Positions 1 to 5,935 of a stretch of 7,081 nucleotides of DNA are shown piece after piece (positions within the stretch are counted from its first letter, which is position 1; the number at the start of each line of letters is the position of its first letter). This DNA is from Chloroflexota bacterium. Its GTDB lineage: Bacteria > Chloroflexota > Limnocylindria > Limnocylindrales > CSP1-4. A model generated the notes under the pieces. That model ran no database searches. It was not told the DNA's origin and worked only from the letters and a program-made list of their open reading frames with translations. The stretch is taken from assembly GCA_013695255.1 (NCBI GenBank), contig JACDAV010000394.1, positions 1 to 7,081 on the forward strand. The letters are read 5' to 3'. A program made the position numbers and the translations under genes.

Positions 1-2
1 GC

Positions 3-434
3 ACCGGGCCGGGCGGCTCGCCGAGCGCTGCGCTCCAGGCCAGCCGCGACGTCGTTGCGGGCGCGCTCGGTGCCCGGCGGGTCGTCATCGACCAGCCGCA
101 GCTCGCCTACCGGCCGGCCGAGACGGGCGCGTTCGCCCGGGCGCCGCGCACGGTCATCCAGGCCGTGCTGCCGGACGACCCGACGCACGGCTACATCGCG
201 ATCTACGAGTTCAGGGACCCGGCGGCGGCCTCCGCGGCAGCGGCCGAACAGGCGGCGTACGTGGGCAGCCCGGTCGGTCGCGTCCAGTTCCCGACCGGCA
301 CGCAGTTCGTCATCCGGGTGGTCGGGCCGACGGCCGTCTTCTACGCGTCGCCGCCGGATTCGCCGGACGACCAGGAGCCGGACGTGGTCGCGGCGCTGGG
401 CGGGGTCGGCACGGACGTCCCGGTGCCCGGCTGA
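3..434 (+). CDS. C-terminal part of a hypothetical, probably exported protein (5' end outside window)
   Basis: The frame is open from the first complete codon to a TGA at 432-434, giving about 143 residues with no plausible start near the edge, so the gene begins upstream of the window. A GTG at 165 is in frame, but the coding signal continues before it, so I do not take it as the start. The visible N-terminal stretch (TGPGGSPSAALQASR) looks like the Gly/Ser/Pro linker that follows a lipobox cysteine. That suggests a lipoprotein or secreted protein whose signal peptide lies just outside the window; this is inference. The rest is a compact alpha/beta-like segment: a YIAIYEF strand, an Ala-rich helix (AAASAAAAEQAAY), then VGRVQFPTGTQFVIRVVG and TAVFY strands, ending in an acidic Pro-rich tail. 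I recognise no catalytic motif or family. It ends 40 nt before the convergent acyl-CoA synthetase, so the two are not co-transcribed. Confidence 0.75.
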   Translation, partial: TGPGGSPSAALQASRDVVAGALGARRVVIDQPQLAYRPAETGAFARAPRTVIQAVLPDDPTHGYIAIYEFRDPAAASAAAAEQAAYVGSPVGRVQFPTGTQFVIRVVGPTAVFYASPPDSPDDQEPDVVAALGGVGTDVPVPG

Positions 435-474
435 AGCGGGCGGGCCGGCGCCGCGCGGCTCAGCCTCTCGTGGC

Positions 475-2136
475 TCAGTCCCCGCGGACGGGCAGCGGCT
501 CGTCGGTCGCCGCCCAGCGCCTGACCTCGTCGCGCCTGACCTTGAGCGTGTGCGTCCGCGGGAAGTCCTCGTCCGGCCAGAGCCGCCAGCCGGCGATCCG
601 CTGGCTGGGCCCGAGCCGGGCGTTCGCGGTCCGGACGGCGGCGTCGAGCTGGGCGCGGGTCTCCTCGGTCGAGGCGTCGGCGGTGCCCGCCCCCGCCCCG
701 ACCAGACCGCCGGCCCTGGGATCGAGCAGGATCGCCTCGATCCGGCCGGGGCGCGTCTCGATCACGACGGGGTCGCGGATGCCGGCCACGCGGAGGGCGT
801 TCTCGAGGTCCTCGGGATAGACGTTGAAGCCGTTGGGCAGGACGATGATGTCCTTCTTGCGGCCGGACAGGACGAGCCGCCCGCGGTCGTCGAGGCGGCC
901 GATGTCGCCGGTCCGGTACCAGCCGTCGGGCGTGAACGCCTCCGCGGTCTTTGCCGGATCGTCCCAGTAGCCCTTGAACAGGGTGGGGCCGCGGAACTGG
1001 ACCTCGCCATCATCGGCGATCCGCATCTCGACCCCCTCGGGTGGACGGCCTACCGTGCCCAGCCCGTGGTCGTCGAGCCGGGTCGACGTGCCCGTCCCGG
1101 TTTCCGTCGCGCCGTAGCCCTGCAGGACGGTCACGCCGATGTCCTCCCAGGCCTGCTGGAGGGCCGGCGGCAGGAACGCCCCGGCCGAGACGAACAGCCG
1201 GAAGTCGCCTCCGAGCCGGCGATGGACACTCCGGAACATCAGCCGCCGGACGGCCATCGGCAGCCGTCGGGCGACGCCGCGCAGCCGACCGAAGGCCGCC
1301 GTCCGGTCCTGCTTCTCGACCTCCCGCTCGATGGCGCTCCAGAACAGGTCCAGCACCTGCGGGACCACGACCATCGAGGTGACCCGGTGGCTCCGCAGGG
1401 CCTCGAAGATCAGGCGCGGATTACGGCTGCCGACATACAGGACGCTGGCACCTACCGACAGCGCGTAGAAGAGCCCGACGGACTGCTCGAGCAGGTGGGA
1501 CAGCGGCAGGAGCGAGACGATCCGGTGCTCGAGCGGCGGGATGATCCGGTGGAACGTCGCGATCGAGGCCGTGACGTTGTCGTGGGCCAGCATCACGCCC
1601 TTCGGCGCGCCGGTCGTGCCAGAGGTGAAGATCAGCTCGAAGACGTCGTCGCCCGCCGGCGCGCGCCAGGCGCGGAGCTGCGTCTCCCAGTCGGGCGGCA
1701 TCTCGTCGTCCGCGTCGGCCACGACGTCGTCGAGCGGGGTGGTGGGAAACGTCTCCAGGCCAACCTGGCGAGGATCGCCGCCATCGCGGCCGGTGCCCAG
1801 GAGCAGGTGCCGGGCGCCGGACCTGGCGACGATGCCCTCGACCGCCTCGCGCGACATCCGCAGGTCGAGCGGCACGAGCACCAGTCGGGCGCGCATCGCA
1901 CCGAAGTAGGCCGCCGCAAGCGCCGGCATGGACGGCGACCAGGTGAGGATCCGATCGCCCGGCTCGAGCCCCAGCCGACGCAGTCGCCAGGCCGCCAGCC
2001 GGGTCCGACGATCGAGCTCCCGGTACGACCACGTGGCCGTCGATCCGTCGTCGAGGCGTTCTCCGAGCGCCGGCCGGTCGCCGTACGTCGCGACGGCGCC
2101 GTCGAGGAGGTCGAGGAGTGTGGCCACGCGCGGCAT
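475..2136 (-). CDS. AMP-forming acyl-CoA synthetase (long-chain fatty-acid--CoA ligase type)
   Basis: A 553-residue member of the ANL (adenylate-forming) superfamily. It should activate a carboxylic acid with ATP to an acyl-AMP and transfer the acyl group to coenzyme A in the cytosol or at the membrane. Visible motifs in order: the P-loop TSGTTGAPKG at 171-180; PLSHLLEQSVG near 211-221; the adenine-binding YGATET at 341-346; YRTGD at 407-411 with the ribose-binding Asp; the hinge region SGRKKDIIVLPNGFNVYP near 424-441; and the C-terminal catalytic lysine in HTLKVRR (K532). All signature residues are present and the length is normal, so it should be active. The overall look, with the GRKKD..N.YP segment, is that of FadD-like long-chain ligases, but the substrate cannot be fixed from sequence. 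The open frame extends further upstream, but I chose the ATG at 2134-2136: it begins a normal domain N-terminus (MPRVATLLDLLDGA), while the upstream extension is Arg/Gly-rich and lies across the rpsU promoter. Its Shine-Dalgarno sequence is weak (GGGCGG-like). It stands alone, divergent from rpsU. Confidence 0.93.
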   Translation of the reverse strand: MPRVATLLDLLDGAVATYGDRPALGERLDDGSTATWSYRELDRRTRLAAWRLRRLGLEPGDRILTWSPSMPALAAAYFGAMRARLVLVPLDLRMSREAVEGIVARSGARHLLLGTGRDGGDPRQVGLETFPTTPLDDVVADADDEMPPDWETQLRAWRAPAGDDVFELIFTSGTTGAPKGVMLAHDNVTASIATFHRIIPPLEHRIVSLLPLSHLLEQSVGLFYALSVGASVLYVGSRNPRLIFEALRSHRVTSMVVVPQVLDLFWSAIEREVEKQDRTAAFGRLRGVARRLPMAVRRLMFRSVHRRLGGDFRLFVSAGAFLPPALQQAWEDIGVTVLQGYGATETGTGTSTRLDDHGLGTVGRPPEGVEMRIADDGEVQFRGPTLFKGYWDDPAKTAEAFTPDGWYRTGDIGRLDDRGRLVLSGRKKDIIVLPNGFNVYPEDLENALRVAGIRDPVVIETRPGRIEAILLDPRAGGLVGAGAGTADASTEETRAQLDAAVRTANARLGPSQRIAGWRLWPDEDFPRTHTLKVRRDEVRRWAATDEPLPVRGD

Positions 2137-2167
2137 CGTACGCCGCCCTGTCCGCTTCACCGGTCGG

Positions 2168-2196
2168 TTGCCGTGCCACACGGGCTCCGGTAGACT
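2168..2196 (+). promoter_or_regulatory. Sigma70-type promoter for the rpsU operon
   Basis: A TTGCCG -35 box (2168-2173) and a TAGACT -10 box (2191-2196) are separated by exactly 17 nt, in the divergent region upstream of rpsU and on its strand. Each box matches the consensus at four or more of six positions, which is notable in DNA this GC-rich. Transcription would begin near 2203, giving a leader of about 115 nt. No comparably good promoter is visible for the leftward acyl-CoA synthetase, whose promoter must lie in the same 181-nt region. Confidence 0.65.
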
Positions 2197-2233
2197 CCCG
2201 CAGCCCCTCGACCGGGCGCGCCGGCAACAGCCG

Positions 2234-2280
2234 GATCCCGGCCGGGACGCGACCGAGCCGTCGGGCCACGAGCCGGGATC
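2234..2280 (+). promoter_or_regulatory. Possible stem-loop in the rpsU leader
   Basis: GATCCCGGC (2234-2242) is perfectly complementary to GCCGGGATC (2272-2280), giving a 9-bp stem. A smaller CCGA/TCGG hairpin (2253-2256 with 2261-2264) nests in the loop. It lies between the predicted start point and the ribosome-binding site of rpsU, where leaders of ribosomal-protein genes often carry regulatory structure. No conserved S21 leader motif is recognised. GC-rich DNA gives stems by chance, so the regulatory role is only a suggestion. Confidence 0.3.
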
Positions 2281-2302
2281 GCGGGTGCCAGACGACAGCC
2301 CG

Positions 2303-2308
2303 AGGAGG
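2303..2308 (+). promoter_or_regulatory. Strong ribosome-binding site deciding the TTG start of rpsU
   Basis: AGGAGG (2303-2308), within the longer GAGGAGGTGA, is a near-perfect match to the anti-Shine-Dalgarno sequence. It lies 9 nt before the TTG at 2318. With no ATG or GTG at the right place, it supports TTG as the real initiation codon. Confidence 0.85.
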
Positions 2309-2317
2309 TGACCCGGA

Positions 2318-2503
2318 TTGGCCGAAGTTCGAGTGGGTGACAACGAGACGTTCGAGAGCGCCCTTCGCCGCTTCAACAAGAAGATCCAGCAGAGCGGCAT
2401 CCTCGCCGAGGCTCGCCGGCGCGAGCACTACGAGAAGCCGAGCGTGAAGCGGAAGCGCAAGGAAGCGAAGCGCAAGAAGAACGCCCGCACGCAGCAGGGC
2501 TGA
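2318..2503 (+). CDS. rpsU: Small-subunit ribosomal protein S21 (bS21)
   Basis: A 61-residue basic protein of the small ribosomal subunit that binds late, near the 3' end of 16S rRNA and the mRNA Shine-Dalgarno region. The N-terminal AEVRVGDNETFESALRRFNK (2-21) is the family signature, and the central ILAEARRREHYEKPS (28-42) and Lys/Arg-rich tail KRKRKEAKRKK are typical. The length is normal. The start is TTG, supported by a strong Shine-Dalgarno sequence and by the family N-terminus beginning exactly there. It is the first gene of the operon rpsU-yqeY-7TM-HD-ybeY, 44 nt before yqeY, and is served by the promoter at 2168-2196. Its presence is mildly informative for taxonomy, since S21 is generally missing from Actinobacteria. 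Confidence 0.97.
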   Translation: MAEVRVGDNETFESALRRFNKKIQQSGILAEARRREHYEKPSVKRKRKEAKRKKNARTQQG

Positions 2504-2514
2504 CCAGAGCCCCG

Positions 2515-2533
2515 CGGGCGTTCACCCCGCCCG
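2515..2533 (+). promoter_or_regulatory. Small hairpin between rpsU and yqeY
   Basis: CGGGCG (2515-2520) pairs perfectly with CGCCCG (2528-2533) around a 7-nt loop, in the 44-nt gap after the rpsU stop. There is no T-run, so a classical terminator is unlikely. The 3' arm ends at the first base of the GAGGTG ribosome-binding site of yqeY. The hairpin could stabilise the rpsU mRNA end or damp yqeY translation relative to abundant S21; both roles are inferred. Confidence 0.4.
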
Positions 2534-2538
2534 AGGTG
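2533..2538 (+). promoter_or_regulatory. Ribosome-binding site deciding the yqeY start
   Basis: GAGGTG (2533-2538) lies 9 nt upstream of the GTG at 2548. The earlier in-frame GTG at 2536 is part of this motif and has no Shine-Dalgarno sequence of its own, so 2548 is the better start. It also gives the family-typical N-terminus MSLRDRIQ. Confidence 0.6.
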
Positions 2539-2547
2539 CCATCTCCG

Positions 2548-3027
2548 GTGTCCCTCCGAGATCGGATCCAGACGGAGCTAATGGCCGCGATGCGGTCCGG
2601 CGATTCGCTGCGTCGGGACGTCCTGCGCATGACCCAGGCCGCCGCCTACATGGTCGAGAAACGCGAGCGGCGCGAGCTGAGCGACGACGAGCTGCTGGTG
2701 GTGCTGACGCGCGAGGTGAAGACCCGGCGCGAGTCGGTGGAGGCATTCCGCCGGGGCAATCGCGAGGAGCTCGCGGCCAAGGAGGAGGCGGAGATCGCCA
2801 TCCTCCAGGGATTCCTGCCCCAGCCGCTCGACGAGGCGGAGTTGCAGGCGCTCGTCGACGAGGCGATCCAGACGACCGGCGCCGGCTCCCCGCGAGAGCT
2901 CGGCAAGGTCATGGGCTGGCTCTCCCCGCGGACGCGGGGGCGGGCGGACGGCAGGCAGGTGAGCGAGCTGGTCGCGGCCACCCTCGCCCGCCGCGATCTC
3001 GCCGCGCACGACGGGGCCGGTCACTGA
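2548..3027 (+). CDS. yqeY: YqeY / GatB-YqeY domain protein
   Basis: A 159-residue, mostly helical protein of the YqeY family, which resembles the C-terminal tRNA-binding domain of the amidotransferase subunit GatB. A role in tRNA-linked amidation is often proposed but not firmly established. Visible features: the amphipathic N-terminal helix SLRDRIQTELMAAMRSGDSLRRDVLRM (2-28); the charged middle helix EKRERRELSDDELLVVLTREVKTRRES (37-63); FLPQPLDEAEL (89-99); and the C-terminal hallmark GKVMGWLSPRTRGRADGRQ (119-137). The length is close to the usual 145-155. I take the GTG at 2548, which has a well-placed ribosome-binding site, rather than the GTG at 2536. It sits between rpsU and the 7TM-HD gene, as in many Gram-positive-type genomes, and ends 7 nt before the next start, which points to co-transcription and coupled translation. 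Confidence 0.93.
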   Translation: MSLRDRIQTELMAAMRSGDSLRRDVLRMTQAAAYMVEKRERRELSDDELLVVLTREVKTRRESVEAFRRGNREELAAKEEAEIAILQGFLPQPLDEAELQALVDEAIQTTGAGSPRELGKVMGWLSPRTRGRADGRQVSELVAATLARRDLAAHDGAGH

Positions 3028-3034
3028 GCCCGCG

Positions 3035-5194
3035 ATGCTGACCCGCCGCGTCGAGGAGGGCCTGCGGTTCACCCGCCGGGACGCCGGACGGCTCGGCACG
3101 TCGGCTGCGGTGCTCGTGGTGGTCCTCACGCTGATCCTGGGGATCGACATCCTGTCGCCCCAGCCGCTGGCGCTGACCGTCGGCGACGTCGCCCGGGCGG
3201 ACATCGTGGCGCCGCGCGCGATCTCGTTCGAGAGCGCCGTCCAGACCGAGACGCGCCGCGAGGAAGCCCGGGCCGGGGTGCCGCCGCAGTACGACTACAC
3301 GCCCCGCAACGCCGCGGCCGTCGCCGCCGATCAGCTCAGCGCGCTTCGGCGCGAGCTCCTCGCCGTCGAGGCCGCCTTCGATTCGCCGCTCGAGCCGGCT
3401 GAGCGACGCGCCATCCTGTCGGAGGCGCTGCCGGGTCTGACGGTCGACACGCGGGCGACGCTGCTGGCGCTCAATCCGGGCCGCTGGCCGACCGTCCGGG
3501 CCGAGGCGGAGCGGGTCCTCGACCTGGTCGAGCGGGCCGAGCTCCGCGACGCGGACGTGGCGCCCTTCCGCCAGGACCTCGCGGCGCGCATGAGCAGCGC
3601 GCTGAACGAGGCGGAGCGACAGCTGGCGGCCGAGATGATCTCCCCGTTCATCGTCGCCAACTCCAGCTTCAGCCTGCCGGCCACCGAGGCGGAGCGCAGC
3701 CGGCGGGCCGAGCTCGTGGCCCCGGTCCAGGTGTCCGTGCGGCAGGGTCAGGCGATCGTCCGGTCGGGCGATCTCATCGATCCCGCCGACCTGGAGATCA
3801 TCGAGCAGCTGGGGCTCCTCGGCGCAACCCCGGACGTCGCCCGACTGGCCGGCTGGTTCCTGCTGGCGACGCTCGTGGTCGGGCTCCTGCTGGCGTGGGT
3901 CTGGCGCTTCCGGCGGGACCTGTGGCACCGCAACAACGTCCTGATCCTGGTGGGCGTGCTGCTGGTGTTCGCGGCATTCGCCCTCAAGGTGACCGCCGGA
4001 CGGCAGGCGCTGCCGTTCCTCATCCCGACCGCCGCGGTGGGCATGCTCGTGGCGATCCTGCTCGACGCGGGCGCGGCCACGGTGCTGACTGCCGTGCTGG
4101 CCGTCGTCGCGGGCGCCGTCAACGGGGCGTCGCTCGAGGTGGCCTCGTACGTCTTCCTCGGCGGTTTCGGCGGGATCGTGGCGATCCGCCGCGGCGATCG
4201 CCTCCAGACGTTCCTGCAGGCCGGGATCGCGGTCTTCATCGTCCAGGCCATGGTCGTGTCGGCGTTCTCGTTGCTAGGCACGCGGGACCTGCGCGGAATC
4301 ATCGAGCTGTGGGGCGCCTCTGCTCTCTCGGGCGGCGGTGCGGCCGTGGCGGCGGTCGGCAGCTTCGCGGTCCTTGGTCACCTGTTCGGGATCCTGACCA
4401 GCTTCCAGCTCCTGGAGCTCGCCAACCCGTCCCAGCCCCTCCTCCGGCGCCTGCTCGTCGAGACTCCGGGCACGTACCACCATTCGCTCATGGTCGGCAA
4501 CCTCGCCGAGCGCGCAGCCGAGGCGATCGGTGCGGACCCGTTGCTCACCCGCGTCGCCGCCTACTACCATGACATCGGCAAGCTCGCCAACCCGCTGGCG
4601 TTCATCGAGAACCAGGCCGGCGGCGACAACATCCACGACCAGCTGCAACCCGAGGTGTCCGCCCAGGTGCTCAAGCAGCACGTGGCGGACGGGATCGACC
4701 TGGCCTACCGGGGGAAGCTGCCGAAGGTCGTGATCTCGTTCATCCCGCAGCACCACGGCACGGCGGTCATGAGCTACTTCCATGCCCGAGCCCGCGCAGC
4801 CGCGGCGGCGCCATTCGGTGGGCTCGAGACGGCGGAGGGGCGGGCCGCGGCCGACAAGGTGGACCAGTCCCGCTTCCGGCACGCCGGGCCCAAGCCGCAA
4901 TCGCGCGAGGCGGCCCTGATCATGCTGGCGGACGGGGTCGAGGCGTCGGTTCGGTCGCTCTCGGCCCGCGACGAGCCGGCGATCCGGGCCATGGTCAGCC
5001 GGATCATCGAGGAGCGGCTCGCCGACGGCCAGTTCGACGAGTGCGACCTGACCCTCCGTGACGTGGATCGGATCAAGGACGCGTTCGTCGGCCAGCTGCT
5101 GGGCATGTACCACACCCGGATCGCCTACCCACAGAACAAGGTCGTCGAGCTGGAATCGCGGCGCGCCGCGGGGGGCGGGCCGAGCGCGTCGTAG
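3035..5194 (+). CDS. pgpH: 7TM-HD membrane phosphodiesterase, PgpH-like (probable cyclic-di-AMP hydrolase)
   Basis: A 719-residue membrane protein with the 7TMR-HDED/7TM-7TMR_HD/HD architecture of Listeria PgpH, which degrades cyclic-di-AMP. Layout: a short cytoplasmic N-terminus; one membrane segment at about 22-40; an extracytoplasmic domain at about 45-265; seven hydrophobic segments at about 270-455 (first LAGWFLLATLVVGLLLAW, last around GGGAAVAAVGSFAVLGHLFG); then a cytoplasmic HD domain. Metal ligands are all visible: H483 (in GTYHHSLMVGNLAE), H512-D513 (YYHDIGK), H549 (KQHVADG), H573-H574 (PQHHGT) and D633 (MLADGVEA). It should therefore be catalytically competent. An Ala-rich insertion of about 14 residues sits between H574 and GPKPQ compared with forms I remember. 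The ATG start has no clear Shine-Dalgarno sequence, and the gene begins 7 nt after yqeY, so translation is probably coupled. The substrate is inferred from the family. No cyclase gene is in the window. Confidence 0.92.
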   Translation: MLTRRVEEGLRFTRRDAGRLGTSAAVLVVVLTLILGIDILSPQPLALTVGDVARADIVAPRAISFESAVQTETRREEARAGVPPQYDYTPRNAAAVAADQLSALRRELLAVEAAFDSPLEPAERRAILSEALPGLTVDTRATLLALNPGRWPTVRAEAERVLDLVERAELRDADVAPFRQDLAARMSSALNEAERQLAAEMISPFIVANSSFSLPATEAERSRRAELVAPVQVSVRQGQAIVRSGDLIDPADLEIIEQLGLLGATPDVARLAGWFLLATLVVGLLLAWVWRFRRDLWHRNNVLILVGVLLVFAAFALKVTAGRQALPFLIPTAAVGMLVAILLDAGAATVLTAVLAVVAGAVNGASLEVASYVFLGGFGGIVAIRRGDRLQTFLQAGIAVFIVQAMVVSAFSLLGTRDLRGIIELWGASALSGGGAAVAAVGSFAVLGHLFGILTSFQLLELANPSQPLLRRLLVETPGTYHHSLMVGNLAERAAEAIGADPLLTRVAAYYHDIGKLANPLAFIENQAGGDNIHDQLQPEVSAQVLKQHVADGIDLAYRGKLPKVVISFIPQHHGTAVMSYFHARARAAAAAPFGGLETAEGRAAADKVDQSRFRHAGPKPQSREAALIMLADGVEASVRSLSARDEPAIRAMVSRIIEERLADGQFDECDLTLRDVDRIKDAFVGQLLGMYHTRIAYPQNKVVELESRRAAGGGPSAS

Positions 5195-5215
5195 CGCCAC
5201 GTCGCCCGGCACCCT

Positions 5216-5767
5216 GTGCGCCCGATCTACCTGCCGCCCTGGCGGATCGACGTCCATCGTGAGCCGGGCGTGCCCCGCCTCGTTCCCGACGCGGTCCTCG
5301 CTCGCGCCGTCGCCGCAGCCCTGGCGGCCGGTGGTGCCGCCGGCCCGGCCTCCCTCGCGCTGACGCTGACCGACGACCGTGCGCTGGCTGGCCTGAACGC
5401 GCGCCACATGGGAAAGACGGGCCCGACCGACGTGCTCTCCTTCCCGCTCCTCCCACCGGAGGCATTTGCGCATCCGGCTCGCCGCCCTCTCTCGTCGACC
5501 TCGCCCGAACCGCCGGTGTTCCACCTTCCACCCGGCGCTCGCCAGTCGCTCGGCGACGTCGTGGTCTCGGTCGAGCGGGCGGTCGAGCAGGCCGAGGGCG
5601 GGCGTGGCGGTCAGACCGGTGACGTCCGCTGGTCGCCGGCCGACGAGCTCCTCCTCCTGGCGACCCACGGCACCCTGCACGTGTGCGGCTGGGAGCACGC
5701 CGAGCCGGCTGACGAGGTGGCGATGCGCGCCCTGGAGCAGGAGCTGCTGGCCGGCGTCGGGCGCTGA
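5216..5767 (+). CDS. ybeY: Endoribonuclease YbeY (rRNA maturation / ribosome quality control)
   Basis: A 183-residue zinc-dependent single-strand endoribonuclease of the YbeY/UPF0054 family, acting in 16S rRNA 3'-end processing and 70S quality control. Core motifs: TDVLSFP (71-77), LGDVVVS (112-118) and the metal site HGTLHVCGWEH (151-161), whose three histidines H151, H155 and H161 are all present. The usual form is HGxLHLxGYDH, so Tyr-Asp is replaced by Trp-Glu. The Arg normally found a few residues before PTDVLSF is Met65 here, as in some other high-GC lineages. A Pro/Ser-rich insert (about 79-110) between the first two motifs makes the protein longer than the usual 150-165. The GTG at 5216 is the first start codon after the upstream stop, and I see no Shine-Dalgarno sequence. 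The 21-nt gap and shared reading frame with the 7TM-HD gene suggest coupled translation. It is the last gene of the operon. Confidence 0.94.
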   Translation: MRPIYLPPWRIDVHREPGVPRLVPDAVLARAVAAALAAGGAAGPASLALTLTDDRALAGLNARHMGKTGPTDVLSFPLLPPEAFAHPARRPLSSTSPEPPVFHLPPGARQSLGDVVVSVERAVEQAEGGRGGQTGDVRWSPADELLLLATHGTLHVCGWEHAEPADEVAMRALEQELLAGVGR

Positions 5768-5794
5768 CGTCGAGCCCGAGCCGGAAGCCGCCAG

Positions 5795-5811
5795 CGGGCG
5801 CCTGCCGCCCG
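5795..5811. terminator. GC hairpin after ybeY, possible weak terminator
   Basis: CGGGCG (5795-5800) and CGCCCG (5806-5811) form a 6-bp stem with a 5-nt loop, 28 nt after the ybeY stop. There is no T-tract on either strand, so termination here would be non-classical. It is listed because of its position at the operon end. Confidence 0.25.
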
Positions 5812-5839
5812 GCTCGCGCCGGCAGCCCCCCGGAGAGGC

Positions 5840-5856
5840 GCGGGGAAACGTCCCGC
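5840..5856 (+). terminator. Second hairpin after ybeY, possible weak terminator
   Basis: GCGGG (5840-5844) pairs with CCCGC (5852-5856), with a possible G-T closing pair and a small A-rich loop, followed by only two T residues. Position and symmetry suggest a terminator of the rpsU-ybeY operon, but the short stem and missing T-run leave it uncertain. Confidence 0.25.
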
Positions 5857-5863
5857 TTGGGCC

Positions 5864-5880
5864 ATGCGTGTCGGCCGCAT
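5864..5880. repeat. Dyad 1 of the ATGCG/CGCAT cluster
   Basis: ATGCG (5864-5868) is followed after 7 nt by its inverted copy CGCAT (5876-5880). It is the first of four such pairs before pth. Confidence 0.55.
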
Positions 5881-5904
5881 ATCGGGCCGGCGACGCGCCC
5901 GTCG

Positions 5905-5919
5905 TCATGCGACGCATGA
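5905..5919. repeat. Dyad 2: perfect 15-nt palindrome TCATGCG-A-CGCATGA
   Basis: Two 7-nt arms are perfectly symmetric around A5912. A one-base spacer is too tight for an RNA hairpin, so as DNA this looks more like a dimeric protein-binding site. It is followed directly by GCATAAACGGGGA. Confidence 0.65.
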
Positions 5920-5935
5920 GGCATAAACGGGGAGC

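Noticed and set aside
435..474. Possible bidirectional terminator between the convergent genes
   Set aside because: Only short self-complementary GC stretches (such as GCCGCGCGGC) and a 4-bp stem are present, with no T-tract on either strand.
2137..2160. TACGAT next to the acyl-CoA synthetase start as a -10 box on the minus strand
   Set aside because: It overlaps the start codon itself, and no -35 box lies at a proper distance upstream. It could only serve a start inside the gene.
55..2193. Long plus-strand open frame (712 codons) opposite the acyl-CoA synthetase
   Set aside because: Its product is Arg/Pro/Gly-rich with no family resemblance, and it lies antisense to a gene with every adenylate-forming motif. 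Long antisense frames are expected in DNA with GC-rich third codon positions.
2536..2547. Earlier GTG start for yqeY
   Set aside because: It is part of the GAGGTG motif that serves the GTG at 2548, and it has no ribosome-binding site of its own.
4274..5917. Long minus-strand open frame (547 codons) opposite the 7TM-HD gene and ybeY
   Set aside because: It covers two clearly recognised genes on the other strand and encodes a low-complexity Arg/Gly/Asp-rich product. It is a composition artefact.
5864..5926. Small open frame, ATG to TAA, 20 codons, Arg-rich
   Set aside because: There is no Shine-Dalgarno sequence, and the composition is explained by the repeated ATGCG/CGCAT palindromes.
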